A stretch of 64,000 nucleotides of DNA from Streptomyces sp. LUP30 (GTDB lineage Bacteria > Actinomycetota > Actinomycetes > Streptomycetales > Streptomycetaceae). Below the pieces are notes generated by a model. That model saw nothing but the letters and a program-made list of their open reading frames with translations, was not told where the DNA came from and did no database searches. The translations under genes were made by a program, and so were the position numbers. Below, one piece after another: positions 7,936 to 17,500 of this stretch. Numbering within the stretch: position 1 is the stretch's first letter; the number at the start of each line of letters is the position of its first letter. The stretch is taken from positions 1 through 64,000 of the forward strand of contig NZ_MJAJ01000047.1 of NCBI RefSeq assembly GCF_001746365.1, in the 5' to 3' direction.

Positions 7936-9540
7936 TCACGGGGTCTCCTCGCCGGGCGTCGCCCGGTCCACGATCCCGGGAAGGAGCAGGGCCCAGGCGA
8001 GCCCGATCGCGGCCAGGACGGGAACGCCGGCCAGCGCCAGGGGCAGGACCCCGTGCCACCCGAGCTGCAGGACAAGCAGGTTGCCGAGGCAGGCCACGAG
8101 CGCCGCCACGAGGGTCACGGGCCACCAGCGTCCGGGCAGTCGCCGGTCCCGCAGTCCCGCCAGCCGCCGGCACAGCACCACGAAGTACACCGAGCCCGCC
8201 GTGATGCCGACGGCGGTCGCGAGGACGACGCCCATGACACCGAACAGCAGGGTCAGCGGCACGGTCAGCGCCAGGTTGACGGCGGTGGAGAACCAGGAGT
8301 AGCGCGTCTCGTGGCCCGGCAGGCCGATGGCGCGGACGAAACAGGTCCGGATGCCGGTCAGGGCGACCTGAACCGAGTAGCCGGCCAGCAGGACCGCGGC
8401 GACGGCACCGCTGAGGGCGAGGCCCCGGCCGAGCCACACCTGGACGGCGAGTCCGACGGAGGCCGTCGTGATCACGCCGTAGGCGAGGACCGCGGGCAGC
8501 CAGCGGGCCTCCAGCACGGGGAACTCCCGCACCGCCCCCGGCAGTCCGCTGCGGGCGAAGACCCGGGTCATCCGGGTGAGGATGGGCGGAAAGCCGTACA
8601 GCGGAAGGCTGCGCAGGCCGGTGGCGGCCTGATAACCCGCCGCGTAGATGCCCACGTACCGCACGGGCAGCATGGCGGCGATCACCAGGGCGTCGATCTC
8701 ACCGTTGAGGAAGACCGTGAAACCGGACAGCTGCATGCGCAGGGCGTAGGCGCCGAAGTCGCGGAGCTCGGCGCGCGGCGGCAGCAGCGGCCGCCGGACC
8801 CGGATGAAGCGTGCCCCCACCAGGAGACCGGCGACGGTCACCAGGAGGTATCTGCCGAGGGTCAGCAGCGCCAGCAGCGGCAGGTCCCCTCCCTCCCTGA
8901 CCAGGACGACCACGCTCACGGCGTACGCCACGCTCGCCCCGACGCTGACCGCGGCCAGCGGGCGGAACCTCGCGTTGGCCTGGAGGAGGGCGATCGCCGA
9001 GTTCGAGGCAAGCGCCAGCGTGAGCAACGGACCGAGGAGCACCAGGAGTTGCTCCGCCTCGCCCTTGAGGTGGTCCGGGACGTCCACCGCGGCGGTGATC
9101 ACGGGCGCGAGCAGCAGGCTCAGACCCGTGACGATCAGACCGAGGAGGAGGAAGGCGGCCAGCGAGCCTGTCACCAGCCGTCCCGTGCTCTCCTTGTCGC
9201 CGTGAGCGCCGTGGAAGGCGTGGAAGCGCGCGAGCGACGCGCCGATGCCGCCGTCGAGCACGGTGAGCGTGGCGAGGAAGACCAGGATCAGCGACCAGAC
9301 GCCGAACCGGTCCAGGCCCAGCCGGTGGATCAGGTACGGGGTGAGGCACAGGTTGGCGACCAGCGGGGCGGCCTGGGCGAGGCCGCTGTAGCCCATGCCC
9401 GAGGAAAGACCCCGCGGCCGCCCGCCCGGCGCCCCCGGTTCCGCGCCGTCCACCGGTGTGCCGTCCGTCCCCTTCTCGTCCCCGGTCGACCGCACGGCGG
9501 GACCTGCCGGAACGCCGCCTGTCTGCTGCCGGGGACGCAT
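7936..9540 (-). CDS. Polysaccharide flippase (Wzx-like, MOP superfamily)
   Basis: 534-residue protein with a 40-residue hydrophilic N-terminus and about 14 hydrophobic segments, beginning GYSGLAQAAPLVANLCLTPYLIHRLG, the usual first helix pair of oligosaccharide flippases. It should turn lipid-linked repeat units across the membrane for the Wzy-like polymerase. It lies nine bases downstream of the LCP gene in the same unit. The start at 9540 has AAGG eight bases upstream; internal ATGs later in the hydrophilic region are alternatives. Confidence 0.86.
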   Translation of the reverse strand: MRPRQQTGGVPAGPAVRSTGDEKGTDGTPVDGAEPGAPGGRPRGLSSGMGYSGLAQAAPLVANLCLTPYLIHRLGLDRFGVWSLILVFLATLTVLDGGIGASLARFHAFHGAHGDKESTGRLVTGSLAAFLLLGLIVTGLSLLLAPVITAAVDVPDHLKGEAEQLLVLLGPLLTLALASNSAIALLQANARFRPLAAVSVGASVAYAVSVVVLVREGGDLPLLALLTLGRYLLVTVAGLLVGARFIRVRRPLLPPRAELRDFGAYALRMQLSGFTVFLNGEIDALVIAAMLPVRYVGIYAAGYQAATGLRSLPLYGFPPILTRMTRVFARSGLPGAVREFPVLEARWLPAVLAYGVITTASVGLAVQVWLGRGLALSGAVAAVLLAGYSVQVALTGIRTCFVRAIGLPGHETRYSWFSTAVNLALTVPLTLLFGVMGVVLATAVGITAGSVYFVVLCRRLAGLRDRRLPGRWWPVTLVAALVACLGNLLVLQLGWHGVLPLALAGVPVLAAIGLAWALLLPGIVDRATPGEETP

Positions 9541-9549
9541 GACCTTGCC

Positions 9550-10599
9550 TCACGGCCCGGTGGCGGGCGTGTGTCCGGTCTCGACCTCGTGCCACAGCGA
9601 CCGCAGCTTCTCCTTGTCGAGGAGCAGGGCGTACTGGCGTCGGATCATCTCGGAGCGGACGATCGGCGCCGTGGAGAAGCGCGCGTCCGAGGCGCTCAGG
9701 TGGCGCAGGCCGAGAACGAGGTTGCGCAGATCGCCGTTGGTCATGCCGCTGTCGACGCTCACGGTGCGGGTGATCGCGTCGAGGGTCCGGCCGGTCGCGA
9801 ACGGGTCGGTGAGGCGGACCCCGCCGCGCACCTGCGCGACCAGGCTGCGCAGGAACTGCTGCTGGCGCTTGATGCGGTCCAGTTCGCCGCCCGGCAGACC
9901 ATGGCGCTGTCGGACGTACGCCAGTGCCTCGTCGCCGTTCATCGTCTGCTTCCCGGCGGTGAAGGCCCGGTGCTGCTCGGGGTCGTAGGCGTTCGCGGGG
10001 ACCGTCACGGGGACACCGCCGACCGCGTCGGTCAGGGACTTGAAGCCGTGCCAGTCGACGACGCCGAAATGGTCGATCCGGGTCCTGGTGAGCTGTTCCA
10101 CGGTCTTGATGAGAAGGGGAGGTCCGCCCCAGGAGAACGCGGCGTTGACCTTCGCGGAGCCGTGGCCCGGGATCGGCACCCAGCTGTCCCTCGGTATGGA
10201 CAGGGTGTAGGCGGTGCGTTCGCCCGGACTCAGGTGGACGAGCATCAGGGTGTCGCTGCGCTGCGCTCCCGGCTTCCACAGGTCCGCCGTCGCGTCGCTC
10301 CCGGTCGTCGGGCGCTTGGAGCGGCTGTCGACACCGGCCAGCAGGAAGGTCGTTCCGTTGTCGTGCCCCTCGGTCTTCTGCGGGCGCCGGTCCTGCGGGA
10401 ACGCGTGGGGGATCCGGGTCACCTGGTCGCCGTAGTGGTTCGTGCCCCACCAGACTCCGCCGGCCAGGAGCCCCAGCAGGGCCAGCAGGGCGACGAGGCC
10501 GCCGATCAGCACGCCGCGCACGACGCGGCGGCGCTTCCGGCCGTTGGAGCCTGGCTCGGGCCTCGGCGGCCACGTGGTCCATTCGCGAGGGGCGGACAT
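9550..10599 (-). CDS. LytR-CpsA-Psr (LCP) family cell-wall polymer ligase
   Basis: 349-residue membrane-anchored enzyme: short cytoplasmic N-terminus, one membrane helix at about 31-52, then an extracytoplasmic LCP domain containing FLLAGVDSR, QRSDTLMLVHL, SIPRDSWVPIPGHG and the DGDEALAYVRQRHG/LDRIKRQQQFL block, all core LCP motifs with the conserved Arg and Asp residues. LCP enzymes move a lipid-linked glycopolymer to peptidoglycan or protein. Its presence suggests that this polysaccharide becomes attached to the cell wall rather than simply released. The ATG overlaps the upstream stop as ATGA. Confidence 0.9.
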   Translation of the reverse strand: MSAPREWTTWPPRPEPGSNGRKRRRVVRGVLIGGLVALLALLGLLAGGVWWGTNHYGDQVTRIPHAFPQDRRPQKTEGHDNGTTFLLAGVDSRSKRPTTGSDATADLWKPGAQRSDTLMLVHLSPGERTAYTLSIPRDSWVPIPGHGSAKVNAAFSWGGPPLLIKTVEQLTRTRIDHFGVVDWHGFKSLTDAVGGVPVTVPANAYDPEQHRAFTAGKQTMNGDEALAYVRQRHGLPGGELDRIKRQQQFLRSLVAQVRGGVRLTDPFATGRTLDAITRTVSVDSGMTNGDLRNLVLGLRHLSASDARFSTAPIVRSEMIRRQYALLLDKEKLRSLWHEVETGHTPATGP

Positions 10600-13451
10600 C
10601 AGAAGTCGTCCGGGTAGGGATCGGCCATGACGGCGGGTGTCTGCCGGCCGGACGCGGATTCCGGGAAGCCGGGGAAGAGCCCGGCCAGCACCCGGCGCAC
10701 CGCGCCGGTGTCGTTGCGCTCGGCGGCGGCGTTCAGGGCGGCCAGCACGGCGGCGAGCGCGGAGGGGTTCTCGCGCGGGGCGGAGGAGGTCGCGGCGAGG
10801 ATCCGCGGATGGGCGGTGTGCGTCTGGTCCTCGTGGGAGGAGAACAGCGTCTCGTTGAGCTTCTCGCCCGGCCGCAGGCCGGTGAAGCGGATGTCCACGT
10901 CCGGCACGTTCAGGGAGCGGGCGAACCTTCGGACCAGGTCGACGATGCGGACGGGACCGCTCATGTCGAGCACGTACACCTCGCCGCCCTCGGCCATGCG
11001 CGCCGCCTCCAGGACGAGTCCGACCGCCTCCTCGACCGTCATGAAGAACCGGGTGACGTCCGGGTGGGTGACGGTCACCGGGGATCCCGATCCCAGCTGC
11101 TCGGCGACGACGGACAGCAGGGACCCCCGGCTGCCCAGCACGTTGCCGAAGCGGACTGCGGTGAAGACGCTTCCCTCGGGGGCGCTGCCCTGGGCGTCGC
11201 TCACGATGAGTTCGGCCAGTCGCTTCGTCGCGCCGAGCACGGACACCGGGTCGGCCGCCTTGTCCGTGGAGATCAGGACGAAGCGTTCGGTACCGGCGGC
11301 GGCCGCGGCCCGGACCAGGTTCTCGGTGCCCCGCACGTTCGACTTCACGCCCTCGCAGGGGTGCCGTTCGAGGAGAGGGAGGTGTTTGTGCGCCGCCGCG
11401 TGGAAGACGGTCTCGGGCCGCAGCTCGCGGAAGATCTGGTCGATCCTGGGACGGTCCCGGATGTCGGAGATGACGATGTCGTCGCTGAGCAGCGCGTCGC
11501 CGTACAGCTCCAGCTGGAGCCGGTGGAGGTTGGACTCGTCGTGATCGAGGAGGAAGAGCCGGCTGGGGCCGAAGGCGCGCACCTGGTGGCACAGCTCGCT
11601 GCCGATGGAGCCGCCGGCGCCGGTCACCAGGACCCGTCTGCCGACGATCGTGGACCGGGCTTCGGGGCTCACCACGTGCATCTCGGTGCGGCCGATCAGC
11701 TGGTGCACGTCCAGGGCCCGCATGTCGCTGCCGACCACGTCCCGGCGCAGGGCGGCGATGAAGGAGGGAAGGTAGCGGACGCTGGCGCCCGTGGCCTCGG
11801 CCTCGCCCACGACGTGGCGGAAACGTTCGCGTCCCAGACCCGGGATGGCCAGGACCACCGCTTCGATGCCGTGGGCGAGCACGGTCTCCCGCACTCCGTC
11901 CACCTCGCCGAGGACAGGCAGTTCACCGATGACGGCGGCTCGGCGCTTGTCGGGGTCGTCGTCGAGGAAGCCGACGGGGTCGAGCCCGAACTGGGGGGTC
12001 CGCGCCAGATCGCGGGCGAGCGCCCGCCCCGCCTCGCCCGCGCCGAGCACGAGCGTGCGCAGACCGGTGGGCCGGGGCGGTTCCGGGGGCGCGGCGGCAG
12101 GGGCGGGCGGGGGCGGGGGCGGGGTGTGCGGCTGGGCGAGGCGGGCCAGTTCGTCGCAGACCCGGTCGACCGCGCTGTCGGCGAGCTCGAGGTGCAGGGG
12201 CAGGGAGAGGAGCTGGGGGAAGAGCGCGTCGGCTCCCGGCAGGCCGCCGGGCGGGATCGTCGCTGTGGCGCGGAAGTAGGGCATGTGATGCAGCGGGATG
12301 AAGTGGACCGAGGTGCCGATGCCGCGTTCGGCGAGCAGTTCGCTCAGCTCGTCCCGGCTCCTGCCGTACTCCGGCGTCACTCGCACGGCGTAGAGGTGGC
12401 AGGCGTGCCGGCCGGGGGTGGGGACATCCAGGGGCTCGATGCCGGGCAAGCTCTCCAGCGCCGCCGTGTAGCGCCGGACGAGTTCGTGGCGGCGCCGCTG
12501 CCAGTCGTCGAGGTGGCGGAGCTGGGCGCGCCCGACGGCGGCCTGGACGTCCGTCATGTTGGCCTTCAGGCCCGGGCCCTCGACGGTGTACCGCCAGCTG
12601 CCGCCCGGCATGTCGCGTCGCCAGGCGTCGGCGGACATCCCGTGGAGCCGGGCCCGGCGGATCCCTTCGGCGAGCTCCGGGTCGTCCGTGGTGACCATGC
12701 CGCCGTCACCGATGGGCAGGTTCTTGGTGGCGTAGAAGCTGAAGCACGTGGCGCGTGACAGGCTGCCCACGGGCCGGTCGCCCACCGCGGTGCCCAGCGC
12801 GTGCGCGGCGTCCTCGATCACCCGCGTGAGCGGAAGCTGCGCGGCCTCGGCAAGGGCTGTCACCGGGGCGGGGGCTCCCGCGTAGTGCAGCACCATCATC
12901 GCGTGGGGACATCCGCAGGCTCTGGCCGCGCGGGAGACGGTGGCCTGGTCGGCCATGGCGGTGCGCGGGTCGACGTCGACCAGGACGGGCTGGAGTCCCG
13001 CGTGCAGGACGGCCTGGGCGGCGCCGCAGAACGTCACGGCCGGCAGCAGGACCTTGCCGCCGGGCGGCAGGCCGAGGCCGCGCAGCGCCAGCTCCAGGGC
13101 GGCCGTGCACGAGCTGACGGCGACTGCGCGTTCGGCCTCGACGTAGGCCGCGAACTCCTTCTCGAAAAGCCCGGTCTCGTTTCCGGTGGTCACCCAGCCC
13201 GAGGCGAAGACACGCTGGACAGCGCTGCGTGCCTCCCGGCTGATATGCGTGACGGCGAACGGAACGTCCGGTTCTCCCGCGTGTTCGCGCGGACCGGAGG
13301 CGGGGTGCGGTGCTTCGTGCTCGCGCGGTCCGGCGCCGGGGCGCGGCTCTGGGGAATCGCCCGGACCGGCGCGGTGGTGGGAGCTCCCGTTCCGGGCGTC
13401 CCGGGCCGTTCCCCCCGGCGGCTTGCGGGGCCGCGTCCGTCCGACTGTCAT
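10599..13451 (-). CDS. DegT aminotransferase fused to a CapD/PglF-type UDP-sugar 4,6-dehydratase
   Basis: 950-residue two-enzyme fusion. After 60 low-complexity residues comes a DegT/DnrJ/EryC1 PLP-dependent aminotransferase (about 65-440, PLP lysine K243 in SFYATKNLPIGDGG). A proline-rich linker (443-462) leads to a CapD/FlaA1-type module: a CoA-like Rossmann domain (465-600) and a 4,6-dehydratase domain with GAGGSIGSE (611-619), STDKAADP (728-735) and ATKR (741-744). The membrane helices that precede this module in WbpM or PglF are absent. The pair would convert UDP-GlcNAc to a 4-amino-4,6-dideoxy sugar, a bacillosamine-type precursor. I chose ATG 13451, preceded by GGGAGCAGGAG; an ATG at 13505 touches the palindromic element. 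Confidence 0.88.
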   Translation of the reverse strand: MTVGRTRPRKPPGGTARDARNGSSHHRAGPGDSPEPRPGAGPREHEAPHPASGPREHAGEPDVPFAVTHISREARSAVQRVFASGWVTTGNETGLFEKEFAAYVEAERAVAVSSCTAALELALRGLGLPPGGKVLLPAVTFCGAAQAVLHAGLQPVLVDVDPRTAMADQATVSRAARACGCPHAMMVLHYAGAPAPVTALAEAAQLPLTRVIEDAAHALGTAVGDRPVGSLSRATCFSFYATKNLPIGDGGMVTTDDPELAEGIRRARLHGMSADAWRRDMPGGSWRYTVEGPGLKANMTDVQAAVGRAQLRHLDDWQRRRHELVRRYTAALESLPGIEPLDVPTPGRHACHLYAVRVTPEYGRSRDELSELLAERGIGTSVHFIPLHHMPYFRATATIPPGGLPGADALFPQLLSLPLHLELADSAVDRVCDELARLAQPHTPPPPPPAPAAAPPEPPRPTGLRTLVLGAGEAGRALARDLARTPQFGLDPVGFLDDDPDKRRAAVIGELPVLGEVDGVRETVLAHGIEAVVLAIPGLGRERFRHVVGEAEATGASVRYLPSFIAALRRDVVGSDMRALDVHQLIGRTEMHVVSPEARSTIVGRRVLVTGAGGSIGSELCHQVRAFGPSRLFLLDHDESNLHRLQLELYGDALLSDDIVISDIRDRPRIDQIFRELRPETVFHAAAHKHLPLLERHPCEGVKSNVRGTENLVRAAAAAGTERFVLISTDKAADPVSVLGATKRLAELIVSDAQGSAPEGSVFTAVRFGNVLGSRGSLLSVVAEQLGSGSPVTVTHPDVTRFFMTVEEAVGLVLEAARMAEGGEVYVLDMSGPVRIVDLVRRFARSLNVPDVDIRFTGLRPGEKLNETLFSSHEDQTHTAHPRILAATSSAPRENPSALAAVLAALNAAAERNDTGAVRRVLAGLFPGFPESASGRQTPAVMADPYPDDF

Positions 13452-13511
13452 CTCCTGCTCCCCGGTGCCGACTCCGCTGGGGAAGAATGGCGACGTCACA
13501 TTCATCCGAAT

Positions 13512-13537
13512 GGCGTAAGTTTACGCCGTATAGATAC
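13512..13537. promoter_or_regulatory. Palindromic element, copy 3, with a 16-base perfect dyad
   Basis: GGCGTAAGTTTACGCC at 13512-13527 is a perfect inverted repeat (seven-base arms around GT). It overlaps TTTACGCCGTATA at 13520-13532, the same core as copies 1 and 2 with two changes at the end. It lies between the aminotransferase/dehydratase gene (minus) and the TetR gene (plus), so TetR protein from 13610 is one candidate binder. Confidence 0.6.
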
Positions 13538-13609
13538 ACCTTGCCCCCGTAGCTGCATAGAGTCAACACGAGCAGGATCTCGGGCGGGCGGGCCGTACGG
13601 AGGACAGGC

Positions 13610-14359
13610 ATGGCCAAGGAACGTACGCGGGGCAAGGACGGCGAGGCCCCCGCACCGGCGCGGCGCGCGAGCGATCGGGGCCACTACGGGCGGCTGAGCC
13701 GCGAACTGGTGCTCGCCACCGCCCTGGACCTGGTGGACGAGGAGGGCCTCTCCGCACTGAGCATGCGCCGGCTCGGCGCCCGGCTCGGCGTCGAGGCCAT
13801 GGCGCTGTACCGCTACGCGGAGGGCAAGGACGCCCTGCTGGACGGACTGGTCGAGGCTCTCTACCTCGAACTGGTCGAGCGGCTGTCCGCCGGTTCCCCG
13901 CCGGAGGGCGCCACCCCGCCGGACCCGGCCGCGTGGCGCGGCGAACTCCACCGGATCGCCCGGGCGACCTACGAGGTCTGCCTGGCCCATCCCCAGGCCG
14001 TGCCGCTGCTCACCACGCGCATGCTCGCCGTTCCGCTCGCCAGGAGGCCCCTCGCCGTGCTGAAGGAACACGAGCGGGTGCTCGCGCTGCTCCGGGACGC
14101 GGGGCTCGGCCCGGACCGCACCGCGGCGGTCTTCCGCGCCTTCACCGGCTGGGTTCTCGGCTACGTCGCCGTGGAGCTGCGCGCCATGGTGGACAACCCC
14201 GAGGAGGAGGACCCCGCCTTCCGTCTGGGACTGCACCGGATGCCGCCCCAGGAGCTGCCCCGGCTCCGCGAGAGCGCCGCGACGCTCGCCGAGCGGGGTG
14301 GCCCGGAGGGCCTGGAGGCCGGCCTGGACGCCCTGCTGGACCGCTTCGCGACGGACTGA
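13610..14359 (+). CDS. TetR-family regulator (TetR_C-like C-terminal domain)
   Basis: 249-residue DNA-binding repressor. The helix-turn-helix lies at about 25-75 (ALDLVDEEGLSALSMRRLGARLGVEAMALYRYAEGKDALLDGL) after a basic 20-residue N-terminus. The C-terminal ligand domain resembles that of the tetracycline-repressor type (TRMLAVPLARRPLAV, FRAFTGWVLGYVAVEL). GGAGG seven bases upstream supports the ATG. It is divergent from the exopolysaccharide operon and 230 bases upstream of the GGDEF-EAL fusion in the same direction, so it could control either or both. Ligand unknown. Confidence 0.88.
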   Translation: MAKERTRGKDGEAPAPARRASDRGHYGRLSRELVLATALDLVDEEGLSALSMRRLGARLGVEAMALYRYAEGKDALLDGLVEALYLELVERLSAGSPPEGATPPDPAAWRGELHRIARATYEVCLAHPQAVPLLTTRMLAVPLARRPLAVLKEHERVLALLRDAGLGPDRTAAVFRAFTGWVLGYVAVELRAMVDNPEEEDPAFRLGLHRMPPQELPRLRESAATLAERGGPEGLEAGLDALLDRFATD

Positions 14360-14590
14360 ACCCGGCACGGAGAGACCGGGGCGCCGGGACAGGGGACGCC
14401 GGGACGCCATGACGCCGGGAGGCGAGACGCCGGGACGAGGAATGCCGGAGACCGCCTCGCCCGAACGGCTGAAGATGCACCGGTCCACCCGCCGTGCCTA
14501 CGATCAACAAGGCCCCCGGAACGCGCCGGACGGTCCCGTGCCGTCCGACGCGAGGTTCCTGTGCCGTGCGACGTAGGGAGGCGGTTCGGC

Positions 14591-17500
14591 TTGCTGCGGG
14601 CACCACGCCTCACGGACCTCCTGCCACGGCCACGGCGCCTCGGCGTGTACGGCATCCTGGTCGCGGCCGCCACCGTGGTCTACATGGCGGCCCCCCCGAC
14701 CCGGACCCCGCTGTGGGCCGTCATCGGGCTCGGCGGATTCGCGGCCATGGTCACGGGGATCGTCGTCAACCGCCCGCCCCACCGCTGGCCGTGGCTGCTG
14801 CTGGCCGCGGGGCTGCTGGCGTTCGCGGCGGGCGACACGTCGTACAACGTGATGGAGTCGTACTTCCAGATCAACAACCCGTTCCCGTCCGCCGCCGACG
14901 CCTGCTATCTCGCCTGCTATCCGATGTTCGCCGCCGGCCTCTACGGCCTGGTGCACTACCGCTGGCCGGGCCACGACCTGCCGGGTCTGCTCGACGCCCT
15001 GATCTTCGTGCTGGGTCTGGCTCTGCCCGTCTGGGTCTTCCTGGTGCAGCCGCTCACCCATGAGCCGGGTATGACGTGGCAGCAGCGGGCCATCAGCATC
15101 GCCTACCCGCTCGGCGACGTGCTCGTCCTCGCGATGCTGACCCGCCTCCTGGTGGCGAGCCCCGGCTCCGGCCGTATCCCCGCCCTCCGGCTCCTGGTGC
15201 TGGGAACGGCGGCGCTGCTCACCTTCGACATCGCGTACGGGATCCTCCAGCTCAACGACCTGTGGCAGACCGGGACCCTGCTCGACTGCGGCTGGATCGT
15301 CTTCTACACGGCCTGGGGGCTCGCGGGCCTGCATCCCTCGATGGTGGAACTGGCCCGGCCCGTGGTGCGAGGGGAGTCCCTGCGGCCCACGCGCCGCCGG
15401 CTGATCGCACTCAGCGCGGCCACCCTGGTGGCGCCCGGCATCCTGCTGTACGAGGGGCAGAGCAAGGACACCCAGGATGCCGCCGTGATCGCGGTCTTCT
15501 CCGCGGCCCTCTTCCTGCTGGTGCTCCTGCGGCTCTCCGGGATGGTGGTGGCCCACCGCAGCGCCATGGCCCGCGAACTGGCGCTGGGCACCGCGGCCAC
15601 GTCCCTGGTCGCGGCGGCCAGACCACAGGACGTGGAGCGGGCGTGCGACACCACGGTGAGCACGCTGTTCGGGCCCAAGGTCGCGCACCGGTGTCTCGTC
15701 CTGCCGGCCGAGTACGCGAACGGGCTCGAGACCCGCAGCTCGCATCTGGTGCCCACGACGGAGCTGGGGACGGACATCGCGGGCCGGCTCGGCGGGCTGC
15801 CCAGCACGCTGGTGTGCCCCATGATCCCGCCCGACCAGCCGACCGAGCGGCTGCCGGGCGTGCTGGTGGCGGCGGGTCCCGAGCAGCAGCTCCGGGAGAT
15901 CCAGAGCTCGCTGGAGATCCTCGCCTCGCACGCCGGTCTGGCCGTGGCCCGCATCGCGCTGCGCGAGGAGATCATCCGCAAGGAGAGCGAGGCCTACTTC
16001 CGCACACTGGTGCGCAACGCCTCGGACGTCATCCTCATCGTCGAGGACGACAACACCGTCCGGTACGCGAGCCCGTCCGCTCGTGCCGTCTTCGGCCAGA
16101 TGGAACTCGCCGGGACGCCACTGCCCGAACTGGTGGACTCCAGCGACCGGACACGGGTCGTCAAGGGACTCGCCGCCCTGCGCAAGGGCGGGTCGCCCGA
16201 GACCCACGACCACTGGTGGGTGCTGCGCGACGGGAACCGCATCGAGGTCGAGGTGCGCTGCAGCGACCTGCGCGAGGACCCCACGGTGTCCGGGCTGGTC
16301 ATCACCCTGCGGGACGTGACCGAGCAACGCAGGCTCGAACACGAGCTGACCGAGCGGGCGTTCCACGATCCGCTGACCGGTCTGCCCAACCGGACCCTGC
16401 TCCTGGAACGGATCGAGCGCGCCCTGCTGCGCAGCCGCCGCGGGTCGACGCTCACCTGTCTGCTCTTCATCGACCTCGACGACTTCAAGATGGTCAACGA
16501 CACGATGGGACACTCCACCGGCGACCATCTGCTGAGCGCGGTCGCCGAACGGCTCTCGGGAGCGCTGCGCCGCACGGACACCGCGGCCCGTCTCGGGGGC
16601 GACGAGTTCGCGGTGCTGATGGAGGACGCCAAGAAACCGCTGGACGCCGAACTCCTCGCGGCACAGGTGATCCAGGCGCTCAGCCGGTCCTTCAGCCTGC
16701 GCGAGGGCTCGGTGAGCGTGTCCGCGAGCGTCGGTGTGGCCACCGCCCGGGACAGCACGGACGCCGAGGAACTGCTCGGCCACGCCGACCTGGCCCTCTA
16801 CGCGGCGAAGGCGGCCGGCAAGCGGCAGTGGCGCAGATTCCTCCCCCGGCTGCGGGTGCGGATGGTGGAACGGCACGATCTCCAGGCCCGCCTCGACGGC
16901 GCGGTCGCGCGGTCCGAATTCACCGTGCGCTACCAGCCCGTCGTCGACATCGACGCGGGCGAGGTCGTCGGCTTCGAGGCCCTGGCCCGCTGGCAGTATC
17001 CGCACCACGATCCGGTCCCGCCGGACCAGTTCATCGCCCTCGCCGAGGAGACGGGGCACATCACGCCGCTGGGCGCTTGGGTCCTGGCGACCGCGGCCAC
17101 GGACATCTCCCGGCTCCAGCGGTCGGCCGACGGCGCCGAGCCGCCGTACGTCAGCGTGAACGTCTCCCCCCGCCAGTTCCGCGACAGCGGATTCCTGGAC
17201 AAGGTGCGCAGGGCGCTCCAGACCCCCGGACTCGCCCCGGGGTCGCTCCAGCTGGAGCTCACCGAGACCGTGCTCATGCGCCGGGACGCGCAGGTCCAGG
17301 CGGTGCTGTACTCGCTCAAGGACCTCGGCGTGCACATCGCGGTCGACGACTTCGGCAGCGGCTACTCCTCGCTGCGCTACCTGCGGGACTTCCCCGTCGA
17401 CGTCCTGAAGATCGACAAGACGTTCATCGACGACATCGCGCTGGACACCCGGCAGGTGGCGCTCGTCGAGGGAATCGTCAGCCTCGCCGACACCCTGGGC

